From assembly GCA_027596945.1 (NCBI GenBank), contig JADGJH010000334.1:1-20816 (forward strand): 20,816 nucleotides of DNA. The letters run 5' to 3'. The stretch is from Physocladia obscura (taxonomy: Eukaryota > Chytridiomycota > Chytridiomycetes > Chytridiales > Chytriomycetaceae). The number at the start of each line of letters is the position of its first letter. Position 1 is the stretch's first letter. Under the pieces are notes generated by a model. That model was not told the origin of the DNA and did no database searches. It saw only the letters and a list, made by a program, of their open reading frames with translations. The position numbers and the translations under genes are program-made. Positions 9,249-18,118 of this stretch are shown one piece after another.

Positions 9249-10761
9249 TTATTTCTTCTTCTTCTTCTTGCCTTCGCTGGATCCAGAGCCTCCAGGGGCT
9301 CCTGCACCGCCGTTCAATGCTCCAAGTTGTGACATCAAGTTGGGATCTTGCATCATTCCAGAAAGTGCTGACGGATCTTGCATCATTTTTTGTGCCCTAA
9401 TACATACAAAATCAAGTTTAAAAATAAATAAATAAATAATAAAAAGCTTACATTTCAGCCACAGCTGGGTTCTTCATCATTTGGCTAATTGCAGGATTGT
9501 TCATCATTTTGGATGCTACAAAAAATAAAAAATTTAAAAAGAATAATAAAAAACGGTTATCGCACATACCCATATTCATAAAATCTGGATTTCCCAGCAT
9601 AGATGCGATATCGGGCATCCCACCTCCAGCGCCTCCCAATCCTGGCATGCCAGCAAACGGATTCCCGCCAGCACCACCACCAGACGAAGCCCCTGGAACA
9701 ACTCCGCCGTTTTCGGTAATTTTTTGTTGAGCGGCTGCTAGATTCTGCTTCATGGCAGCATTCGATGGATCAAGCTTAAGGCCGGTCTCATAGGCTTCGA
9801 CAGATTCTTCGTAATTTCCGAGACAAAAGTGTGCATGACTTGAGAAATATGAAAATTCGATTAACTTTGCCAGGAGTGAATGGGATAAGTTAGCGGTGGG
9901 TGGGGAGGGGCATTACCCCATTCGCGAATACGCTTTGCTGTACGATGGGTCAACTTCAATGGCACGCTTTGAATCTTCGACAGCATTTGCATGATCATCG
10001 TCTTGGCTATACGCAGCCGCTCTGAAAAAAATAAATTTTTTCATGATCAGTTTCTGAGTATGCAAAAAAAATTAAATAAAAAATAAAACAAAACCTATTG
10101 GCATAGTATACGGCATTATCGGGAGCAAGTTCAATGGCTTGTGTATATTTTGCAATTGCTTGTTGGTACTTTTTCTCTGCAACCAATTTGTTTCCTTGGT
10201 TTTTGAGTGCCTCCACTTTCGCTTTTATTTCGTCCAGCTGTGTTATTAGGGTTGAATATTTGGTAGTTTTGTTGCGAATCCAGTCGTTGTGTTATTCGAC
10301 AATGAACGAAAAATGTCGAAACTCACAGATTATCGTGGTTTCGCCTCTGTAGAGCTAGCAGCCTACAAGGGCAACAAATAAAATTGAAAGATAAACAATG
10401 CGACTGTGAAATCAGAATCAAAAAGATTGCAACCTTATTATCAGCAACTCTTTTTTGGGTATTCGCAAATACATCAAAAATGGTCACAAGACTGGTCGGC
10501 TTGATGGACAAGGCTTTCTTCTGCGTTTCATCTGAAAAGTCGAAACCAAATGCTTCGCTAATGCATTGCATCGACACTGCAATAGATTTTTTACCAAAGA
10601 CGTATTAATCGTTTGTTTGTCATGGAAATGCAAATTAACCCCAATTTGCTTACCATACTCTCGACATCATCGGGTTTGATGGTTCCATCTGCGATCGAGT
10701 CGCTAAAATACTCGTAGATTGCAAATGCAAGTTTCTTTGGATCCTTTCCCTTTGCAGTCAT
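9249..10761 (-). CDS. SGT2: Small glutamine-rich TPR co-chaperone SGT2/SGTA (7 main exons, 324 aa)
   Basis: Cytosolic co-chaperone that receives tail-anchored proteins from the ribosome side and passes them to the GET pathway while docking Hsp70/Hsp90. Exons in gene order are 10761-10659, 10576-10434, 10237-10095, 10021-9917, 9838-9570, 9515-9452 and 9396-9249. The N-terminal dimerisation domain starts [19 protein letters not shown] and continues [12 protein letters not shown]. Three TPRs follow at about 94-195 with the carboxylate-clamp pattern ([21 protein letters not shown]). Then comes a Gly-rich linker and an Asn/Met/Gln-rich substrate-binding C-terminus ([26 protein letters not shown]), ending unusually in six lysines. 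Two splice points are not settled: exon 1 needs a GTATGG donor, and exons 2 and 3 join in frame only if a 36-nt segment (10327-10362) carrying a stop is skipped. Length is close to yeast Sgt2 (346) and human SGTA (313). Confidence 0.9.
10327..10362 (-). other. Candidate 36-nt cassette (poison) exon inside SGT2
   Basis: Inside the 196-nt gap between SGT2 exons 2 and 3 lies a 36-nt segment bounded by a good acceptor (CCTTGTAG) and a strong donor (GTGAGT). The flanking introns would be 71 and 89 nt, typical of this window. Both junctions are phase 0, so the segment can be included or skipped without changing frame. Included, it reads [10 protein letters not shown] and then an in-frame TAA, truncating the protein before the TPRs. 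Skipping restores full-length SGT2. Alternatives: one plain 196-nt intron, or shifted sites (acceptor CTGCTAG, next acceptor ATAAAAG) that give an open path through LYRGETTII. Whether it is ever spliced in cannot be seen from DNA. Confidence 0.45.
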
Positions 10762-10862
10762 TTTCAAAAAGTTTTCTTCGCTTGCTCAGCTAACATGCAT
10801 TTTTACGTTCAGTCAATTCAATTCAACAACAAAGAAAAACTACAAAAAATTGACCATTGTAA
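10762..10862. other. 101-bp spacer: zipper-protein 3' end / SGT2 upstream region
   Basis: Compact intergenic stretch between two same-strand genes. It contains A/T tracts and a TCAATTCAATTCAA run near 10813-10826, and no recognisable named promoter element. Confidence 0.35.
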
Positions 10863-13609
10863 TCAGTTCTCCTGATCAATCTCATCATTTTTTCCAAACA
10901 AGTCAGACAAAAATGACTCGTTGCGCTTCACCTTGCCATGCTGGTCTTCAGTTTTTCTTTTGAGTGCAGGTGATCCATTGAAGTTGCCATTTCCTCTTGA
11001 AGCCAGTGGATTTAACGGTGACGAGGCAAACTGACGCGGTGAAGCAGCAGATAAAATATTCGTACCCGAAGCAACACTGGCAAAAATAGGACTTAATTCG
11101 CCTGTAATTTTACTCATATCCACACTGCTGCCAGATAAGCTGCTGTCACTGCTGCAATCAAAACTGTCATCCACCCGTGAATTGTCGTCAATCTTCTTGC
11201 TTTCCCCTGCCGTATTATTCATACTCTGTTGACTGATATTAACAAGAGTTTGCTGCGAGTTTAATCCATCACCAGTATGAGCTGTATTTTTTCTTTGCAA
11301 TAGTCGACTTGCAGCTTTTGCCGGCGGAGTATCCTTGGTGTCGTTGCATTCATCTTCGTTGTCACTCACAATCAATCTGTGCTCCACTAAACTAATGGAG
11401 CTTGTTGTTGATCCAAAAGATGCACTTAGAAAAAGTGAAACATTTTGAGTTGTGTTTGGCGTTGAGAAGCTTGGGCGAATATCACGACTTTTATCGGGCG
11501 TTTCACTCACAAAACTATTGTTAATTTCTGTCAGCGGCGAATCGCTGTCAAAAATTTTTGCTGACGTGGTGGGAATTGGACTTCGCCTTTCTTGAAATTC
11601 GACTGTTGCACTATTATTGTTTTCACTGAGTCCAGTGAGAAGTGGAGCGTTTTGGACACCTGGCTTCGATTCAATTCCAGCGCCTTGTTCATAATTTTCG
11701 TTTTCATCAATGCTGGTTTCATCATCGTCAGAGGCAACAGGTTCTAAATTTTCGCCATCAATTTCATCGCCACTATTATTTTCATCATTTTCGTCAATTT
11801 CAACTCCGGCCTTTTCATTTGTAACTGTTTTATCTCCTGTTTCCACCAGTTTTGTTTCAGTCACAATAGCAGGTCCAACCCCCCTTTCCGCGTCCAACAG
11901 CCGCTGCAGCTCAATTCCATCTGCAACAAAACCCCTAACAGCAGTGCACAAATCAAAACTGTTTTTACTGCCTTCCTTTCCGATCCAATAAATTCGTGAT
12001 CCAACAGCTGGTCCAAACAAAACGTTCCCAAACTTTGGCATCCCGCCTCTCCCAACCTCAGAAATAAACTCGAGTTGAAACGACCAAAAATGTACAAAAA
12101 TATCGTCTGTTCCGTCAATCAGTCCAGTAGTTCTGACAACATCACCAATTCGACAAAATCGCGGACCGATTGGATGCTCAAGCACGATAGGGAATGGCAT
12201 ATTATTCGATGTTGCCACGAGCCACCAGTTGTCCTGCTCGTAGAATTCACTGGGCGTTTCACTGTGAACAACAAATTCTTTGCGTACTTTTCGACGGCTC
12301 AGTGTCAACGTGCACGCAGTGCGGTAGTTGTCGAGATTTTCACAATGGCGACGGCGCAAGTATCGGCCGCCTCTACGAAACGGGTTACAGCCGTTGTTAA
12401 ATGCCGAAATTTGCTCAACTGTCACAGCAGTTTTGTCTTCATTCAAGATTTTGAAAAATTTTTCCGAGTTAGGGTCGTGTAGTTCTGAAAGGTTTTTTCC
12501 ATCGTTGAATTTTTCGGCTGCGTTTGATCCTCGTGCAAAACGTTCATCATAGGGATATCGCAAATTCAATTGAATATCTGTTCGTTTTTTGGTTTGTTTT
12601 GTTTTTTTGCTTAGTTTTCGAATAAATAATTTAATAAATAAATAACCATTTTCCCTGTCTTCCGCTGAAATATTCGAATACGTATCAGCGTCATCAATAA
12701 AATTATCGTCTGCGTGTCTTTGCTCGTTCTCTGTTTGCATTGCGTCATTATCTCCATCATGATTACCCGGCACATTATCTGCACGATTATCGCTTTTGCT
12801 ACCACCAAAACCACTTTCATTTGCAAAAAATTGATGCTGCGAATTTGACATCAATGACAATGCTCCCATTCCAGTAGATGCAGATGCAGCCCGACTAAGT
12901 GATGCAGACGGAACCGAAGAACAGAAAATAGAAGGCGAAGTAGAAGAAGAAGGCATAAATGACTGCGGAGGGTCAAGAGGAGCAGAATTTGTAAGCTTGA
13001 AAAATGAGGCTCTATTAGCTACTCCACCTGTTACGGCGGTTGAATTCGAGTTGAGATCTACGTGTATGGGCGCGACATTTTGGTTGCAAATATGCCCTGG
13101 AATCTTATGATGATGCTGAGGCTGGACGCGTTGCTGCTGTTCTTGTTGATTTTGTTGTAGCTGCTGTTGTTGATTTGTGTGTAGAGTCTGTATATGGGGA
13201 TACGTTTGCAGGTACGGTGCATTAAGTTGGTTGTTCAGTTCATTTTCGATTCGATTTATTTCGACAGTCCTTGAAAACGTGTATTTTATTATTATTGTTA
13301 TTGATATGCGTGTTGATCATACCGCATATTCACATTTACTGCAGAATATTCGTTCATTGATCGTAAATATCCGAGACTATCGGTACGCAATTGAGCCGTC
13401 TGATTGTTGAGCGCTGCGACGGTTCTTTGGAGTTCTGCCACTCGTACTTCGAGTGCAACGATTCTTGCTGTTTTCGGGGTCAAATTGCTGATGGCTGGTG
13501 CTGTGATATTTCAAGTTCCGTTGTTATTAGAGTTATTGTTGTTGTTGTTATTGTTGTTACTTGAGTTCTGGCTGCCAACGCCGCCGCTATCGTGAAGTAT
13601 TGGATTCAT
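10863..13609 (-). CDS. Unrecognised 854-aa protein with N-terminal leucine zipper (4 exons)
   Basis: I do not recognise the family. Exons in gene order are 13609-13561, 13500-13323, 13269-12647 and 12577-10863; the introns (60, 53 and 69 nt) keep the frame. Residues 30-54 form a four-heptad leucine zipper (d: L33, L40, L47, L54; a: I30, V37, V44, T51). No basic region precedes it, so this is not a bZIP. Q/H-rich and S/T-rich segments follow. Residues ~284-515 are an ordered-looking module rich in aromatics and basic clusters (RRGGRYLRRRHCENL, EQDNWWLVATSNN, IFVHFWSFQLEF, GSRIYWIGKEG). The C-terminal third is acidic and Ser-rich, probably disordered, with a possible nuclear localisation motif (ALKRKTEDQHGKVKR) near the end. 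The layout suggests a nuclear, dimerising regulator (inference). The start is the first ATG in frame after splicing a TGA-containing 60-nt intron; a shorter start at 12956 is possible. Confidence 0.75.
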
Positions 13610-14556
13610 CAGCGTTTTTCGAACAATTTTCTTGTTTTGATTCTCTCAGCAAAAGCAACAAAACAAAAAAAAAAAAAATTGGAAGATTAGTAATAAAACA
13701 CTAATAATTTTAAATTGCATCTGGTTTGAATTCAATGGAAACTATTTGGTGGTGTGGTAAGGAAAAAAAGTGTAAGAAAAAAAATCAAGAGTATGTTTTC
13801 AAAATCATCTGGTTGTACTTGAGAGAATATACAATTGATTAAATATTAGGAGAAACTTGAATGCTTTTCAATATCAAGTTCAATGCCATCAAGAACAATG
13901 TCAGTGCAGTATTTGCATCGCTGCCCCGAAGAAACACATTGTACCATGTGGTCACATGCAGTTCATGGATGCCTTAGAACAAGAAGTTGAATATTTTGTT
14001 GCCTCTATTGTTTTGTGCCATTAAATAAAACTCTAAATAGCAAAGCACTTCTAGTGAAAAAGATTTTTAATTATCACAATCTTCACACTCTGCGTGTGAC
14101 ACTGCTTGACAAAGTATTATCCTGAAGCATTGGAGTAATCAGTTGTCAAAGTGGGCAAAAGTAAAGTGTACATCATTTTTGGTGGTAATATGTAGACTCA
14201 GAGGCTCCTCTCTCTTTGAGAAATAAAAATTTTCATTTTTGCTTTGATTTTCAACCTTTTTATTTCTCTAGAGAGAGGCCAATTGCATTTTTCACAAACT
14301 TAAATTGGCAATTGAAATATCTGGCAGGAAACTGGTTTCTAATACAACAAAAAAAATAATTTCATTTTTCACTGAATAATGTTTCTAATCAGACCAAACA
14401 GACCAAGAAAAAAATGACTTAAAAATTAAAATAAATTCAACAACAAATGATAATTAAACAACAATTATAGGAAATGATTTTTATTCCTCAAGCTTCCTTA
14501 AAATAAATTGGCAATCCAGAAAGTTGAGTTTTGACCTTGGAAACCCTCATAAAGCT
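13610..14556. other. Gene-poor, CpG-poor stretch opening the repeat-rich region
   Basis: Upstream of the zipper-protein gene the sequence becomes AT-rich with very few CpG. A short + frame at about 13844-14023 has a half-RING pattern (C-x2-C then CGH, in CSICIAAPKKHIVPCGHM) and then ends at a TAA; the remaining zinc ligands are missing, so it is at best a relic. A long inverted repeat (14203-14280) is listed separately. The rest shows no coding signal. Confidence 0.45.
14203..14280. repeat. Inverted repeat / hairpin, arms about 24-27 nt
   Basis: The left arm is 14203-14229 (starts GGCTCCTCTCTCTTTGAG, ends AAATAAAAA). The right arm is 14257-14280 (TTTTTATTTCTCTAGAGAG, then AGGCC). They are reverse complements apart from about three gap positions and a two-base mismatch, with a 27-nt loop. 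It could be the remains of a small inverted-repeat element or the terminal repeats of abutting elements. Its position, 277 bp beyond the end of the pogo-like pseudogene, leaves both options open. Confidence 0.7.
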
Positions 14557-16176
14557 TCACATCTCTCCACATGTTTCTACATGCAACAATTCAACATTTC
14601 CATCCCTTTTACAGCATTCAGGACAAACTTTGAACGTATTGCAAATGCTGCAAGTGAACTAAGCAATGCTCTTTCTCCAACTGGCAGTGTTATGTTTTGA
14701 ATTCTGTTACACTGTTTTTGATCTTTCTCTGCCAATTTTGCTCTCTCATTCATCTCCTTAGTATTTTTTCAAGCTGCTTTTTTCTTGTTTAATGCCCTCT
14801 TTGCTTCAGTCTTTGTTTGAGAAGCTGCTTGTTGTGCTTGATGAAGTGATTGAAAATCATAGACAACATTGGTTCTGACAAGTGACTCAGGCTTTCCAGG
14901 TGCTTTTGATGAACTTTCTACCACTTCTGTATGTCCAAATACTTTAATGATTGAAGCTACAGTTGGTGAGATATTTTCTGGTTGTGAAATATTGAGTTTT
15001 GCTTGCGAGATCAAAATTTTCTTTTCAAGAGAATAATTCCAGTTTCACAGAAAGCAGCCTGAATAATCTTCTTTGTAATACATTTTCGTGTTTCTACAGC
15101 AATAGGAATCAGCTCCTGACCAAGGTTACCCATGGAACTATGCACAAAGCTGCGCTTCTTGCAAAAAAAGTTGCAAATCTCATTTTTCAAAACTGCAAAT
15201 ATCACATGATCCAATGGTTGTAAGAAGTGAGTAGTGTTGGGAAGTAACATAAAGCTATCAATTCCAAGTCTGAAAATTCAGATAACACGTCAAATGTTTT
15301 ATGAACTCCCAAATTATCCAAAAGAAGAAACAGTGTAATTCTGGGGTAAAAATTAGAAAAAGTACTGAGAACTGGGATCCACTGCCCTTCAGTCAAACAA
15401 CCAGTGTCACTGAAGGTAAAAACTACTGGGGTGGTATCTTGGCTGCGTAATATTGACTGGCTGCCTTCTAATTGCAGATTTCCAAATTTTGTTGGCATGA
15501 CAATTTCATCAACAACATGCTCGCCACAGGCTGTGACAAACAAAATAAAGCTGACATGCTTGCCTCTGGATCCAGTTTGCTCACTGGGACACTGTACTGC
15601 AGTGCTAACAAGAGCTTTTGATTGTGAGTTATTGTTTTGAAGTTTCAATCTCATTTCATTGACATTAATAATAAATTAGCAACTGTAGCCCTTCTCAGTG
15701 ATCCTGTAATCAAAAGCCTCAACCCAAGCCTCAAACTCAGCTACTGTCATTGGATTTGTTTGTGCTAAGATAGCTTTGGTGCTTTTTTTGCGTTTGTAAA
15801 ACTTGTTGTACCAGTTAACAACAGTTCACTCTGATTCTGGCTCACACTCCCTATTCCATCTTTCAACTAAATTGATGAAATCTATGCAAGCCATGGGCTG
15901 ATGGCACAATGATCTGGCTTCCAAAAAGTCAATGAAAGATTCCTCTTCAGCATCCATGAAGCGCCTTGAGCTATGGGAACATCCCCAGGCCTTCTCATCT
16001 CGTCTGTGAGCCAATCTGATTGCTTTTTTTGACTTGCTTTCAGATTCTGCAACAATTGCTGCAGTTTTATTGAAGGAAGAAACTTGGTTCAATAGGTTGT
16101 TGACTTCTTAAAAAACTCGGTGTCTTTGAGTTTTATCTGGCTGGATCTTTGCACTGGCGTTGTAAGAGCACTTCAT
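14557..16176 (-). pseudogene. Decayed pogo/Tigger-like (CENP-B HTH + DDE_1) transposase
   Basis: Remnant of a Tc1/mariner-superfamily pogo-type transposase. One frame from 16176 reads MKCSYNASAKIQPDK, a stop (TAA at 16108), then a CENP-B-like helix-turn-helix stretch (FMDAEEESFIDFLEARS, VVNWYNKFYKRKKS) interrupted by a TGA at 15826, then a TAA at 15676. The catalytic core follows: the first aspartate motif is NVNE (normally NVDE), the second is LLLDNLGVHKT, and the third is FLQPLDHVIFAVLK after a frameshift near 15.27 kb. A Lys/Ala/Glu-rich tail (14.77-15.01 kb, another frameshift) leads to a Cys/His cluster (VCPECCKRDGN) ending at the TGA at 14557. With at least three in-frame stops, frameshifts and a lost catalytic Asp, it cannot be active. 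Terminal inverted repeats were not identified. Confidence 0.85.
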
Positions 16177-16540
16177 TATCTGTATGCAAACTTTGAACTG
16201 GATCAAACTACTGGATCGCAAAATAACTTAAATGAATGCTTTTTTTTTTGGTTTGTTTGGATGTTTTTTTGTCTGATTAAAAACATCACTCACTAGATCA
16301 AAAAACAAAATTGAGATTTTGAAAAGTTAACTGCAGACTGGGAACAAATTAAAGAGCATGATATAAATCAAGGTAAGATGTACGTGACTTTGTGTTTGTT
16401 TGAATCTCATTCTTGCCTTGATCTATTTAAACTTTCAACTTTATTTGCATAATTTGCTTACCACCACCTGCTACAGCCATCCAGTTATACAATGGATCAC
16501 CAACCAGCCTCATCAACTCAGGATGATTTTTAATAAAGAA
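16177..16540. other. AT-rich stretch without recognisable gene
   Basis: Lies upstream of the pogo-like remnant and leads into the 154-bp repeat array. The last part (from about 16450) may hold a diverged zeroth repeat unit with a GTAAGA donor-like site at 16541. No open frame of note and no named element. Confidence 0.4.
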
Positions 16541-17012
16541 GTAAGATTATAATTGTCTCTTATTTTAACTGTGCTTCTCACTCTTTCTGTTTAATAGGAG
16601 CATTTTTTGATTTTTGATTTTTTGATCCATCAACTCCTCCTGCTGTTACAAACATTCCAGATTGCAACAAACTATTAGCGCATCTTTTAGAGTCATCAAG
16701 TAAGCTTCCTGTTTTTTTTTGGAATTTTATTCATGCTCCTAACTCTTTGTGTTCAACAAAATACTGGCAATTTTTTAATTATTTAATTCTTGCTGATATT
16801 ACATGCCATTTTTCTTGTAGCCAACTATTTGCGCATCTTTTAGGACCATCTTGTAAGCTTCGTGTTTTTTCCTTGAATTTTATCTATGCTTCTGACTCTT
16901 TTTGTTGCAACAAATATATTTGCGATTTTTTGATTGTTTAATTTCTGCCACCATTACACACCTTTTTCTTGTAGCAAACTATTGGTGTATGTTTTAGAAC
17001 CATCATGTGAGC
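16541..17012 (+). repeat. Tandem array of ~154-bp units, each an exon-like core with splice-like borders
   Basis: Three related cores end at donor-like GTAAGC (16700), GTAAGC (16853) and GTGAGC (17007), spaced 153 and 154 bp. A weaker earlier unit ends at GTAAGA (16541). Cores 2 and 3 are 32 nt long (16821-16852, 16975-17006) and are preceded by the same TTTTTCTTGTAG acceptor-like sequence; core 1 (16661-16699) follows ATTCCAG. The linkers share ...GAATTTTAT..ATGCT.CT.ACTCTTT... and a T-rich second half. In one frame the cores read KLLAHLLESSS, QLFAHLLGPSC and KLLVYVLEPSC. This looks like repeated duplication of an exon with its intron, immediately upstream of the MFS remnant. Confidence 0.75.
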
Positions 17013-17033
17013 TTTTCTTCTTTTGATTTCGAT

Positions 17034-17493
17034 TTTTGAACTTGGTTTGCTTTGTGTGGTGTATCCACAAGTATGAATATGTTGATTGCTATTGCAGGAG
17101 TTGGTAAGTGCATTTTTCCTTTGATAGTCAATCTGAATTGATCAAAACAGGTGGTTCTGGAATCTTCTTGTTGGTTATTATCATCATTTCTAACTTGACT
17201 ACCGGAAGTTACTCTCGGTTTTCTTTTTGTTTTTCACCTCATCAATTTACAGGTGCGTACCTGAGAATTATTAGTGCCATATTTGGCGTTGCATCTGTGA
17301 CAGGGCCTCTTATTGGTGGAGTCTTTGTTGACAATGTTTCTTGACGCTGGGTTTTCTACATCAACCTTCCCATTGGTGCAGTGACAATCCTTTTTGTCAT
17401 CTTTTTCCTCAAGATTCACCACACCCAGACCAAAGATTTCAAGTTGATGATTGCGAAAGTTGACTTTTTAGGAATGTTGTTGCTTGTGGCTGG
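17034..17493 (+). pseudogene. MFS drug/H+ antiporter (DHA2-like) pseudogene, N-terminal-half fragment
   Basis: Reads as the middle of the first half of a 14-TM major facilitator transporter. A first piece, FALCGVSTSMNMLIAIAGVG, is followed by a GTAAGT...AACAG intron (17105-17151) and then GGSGIFLLVIIIISNLT. A second likely intron ends at TTTACAG (17252), then comes RIISAIFGVASVTGPLIGG and, after a TGA at 17342 where the family has Trp, RWVFYINLPIGAVTILF, continuing to KVDFLGMLLLVAG. Family homology then stops abruptly. The next expected segment lies on the opposite strand just downstream. The beginning of the protein was not found. Dead as it stands. Confidence 0.8.
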
Positions 17494-17612
17494 GGACAAG
17501 TTGTTGTTTAAGATAGAGGAGACAATTGCAAGTCTGACTACTGCACCAATTGTCTGGAAAAAGTTTGTGCTGAGGTTGTGGTATGTTTATACTTGGACAA
17601 AATATTTTCACA

Positions 17613-18008
17613 ATATTGGCCAGTTGAGGTCATGATAGTGGCAGAGGCAATAAAAAATACAATGAGGTCACCAACCAGCGGAATAGTTGCAATTCCAGCT
17701 TGTGTTGCAGTGTCACCTTTGAAAATTTCAAATCAAATTGGAGTTTAAAAGACCATTATAAAGAAAGAACTGCGTTCAAGTTAGAAAAAGAAAATATACT
17801 TGTAATATCATCCAAGAAAAAATGTAGTGACTAGTACAGCGACAATCTTAGTGCTCTTAAAAAGCACAAACAAGAGAAGTGGAGTTTGGGCAACCCATCC
17901 TTCCATGTAAATGAAAGTGGCAATCAGCAATGCACTGACAATAAATAACACAATGACAATGGGCAAGTCCCATGTGTACTGACTTCCACCACCTTGAATT
18001 AGAACCAA
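17613..18008 (-). pseudogene. MFS drug/H+ antiporter pseudogene, following fragment on the opposite strand
   Basis: In minus orientation this reads LVLIQGGGSQYTWDLP, a long hydrophobic helix (IVIVLFIVSALLIATFIY), MEGWVAQTPLLLFVLF and VTTFFLG. A TGA and a candidate small intron (GTATAT...CGCAG) come next, then a stretch with TAA and TGA in place of aromatic residues, then FEIFKGDTATQAGIATIPLV and FFIASATIMTSTGQY. This is exactly the part of a DHA2 transporter that should follow the VAG at 17493, but inverted. The most economical explanation is a ~0.5 kb local inversion of one gene, though two fragments of separate copies are possible. Sequence beyond GQY is not recognised. Confidence 0.8.
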
Positions 18009-18118
18009 CAGACAAATAACTCATTGAACAGTGCCTTAACCACTAAGCCAAAATTCTTCTCCTGTTGTATACATTAGAACTTGATCTGTTCAAGTTGGAC
18101 ATTTCACTTTTATGTTGA

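Noticed and set aside
15676..16110. In-frame TGA/TAA codons in the transposases as a sign of an alternative genetic code
   Set aside because: The intact genes in the window end at TGA, TAA and TAG in the expected places and contain no internal ones; the stops occur only in relics that also carry frameshifts.
17990..18058. tRNA-like internal promoter on the minus strand (TGGCTTAGTGGTTAAGGC, then GGTTCTAATTC), suggesting a tRNA or tRNA-derived SINE
   Set aside because: The A-box-like match is good, but the B-box-like part lies inside the MFS coding relic (LVLIQGG) and no cloverleaf with paired acceptor and anticodon stems could be drawn.
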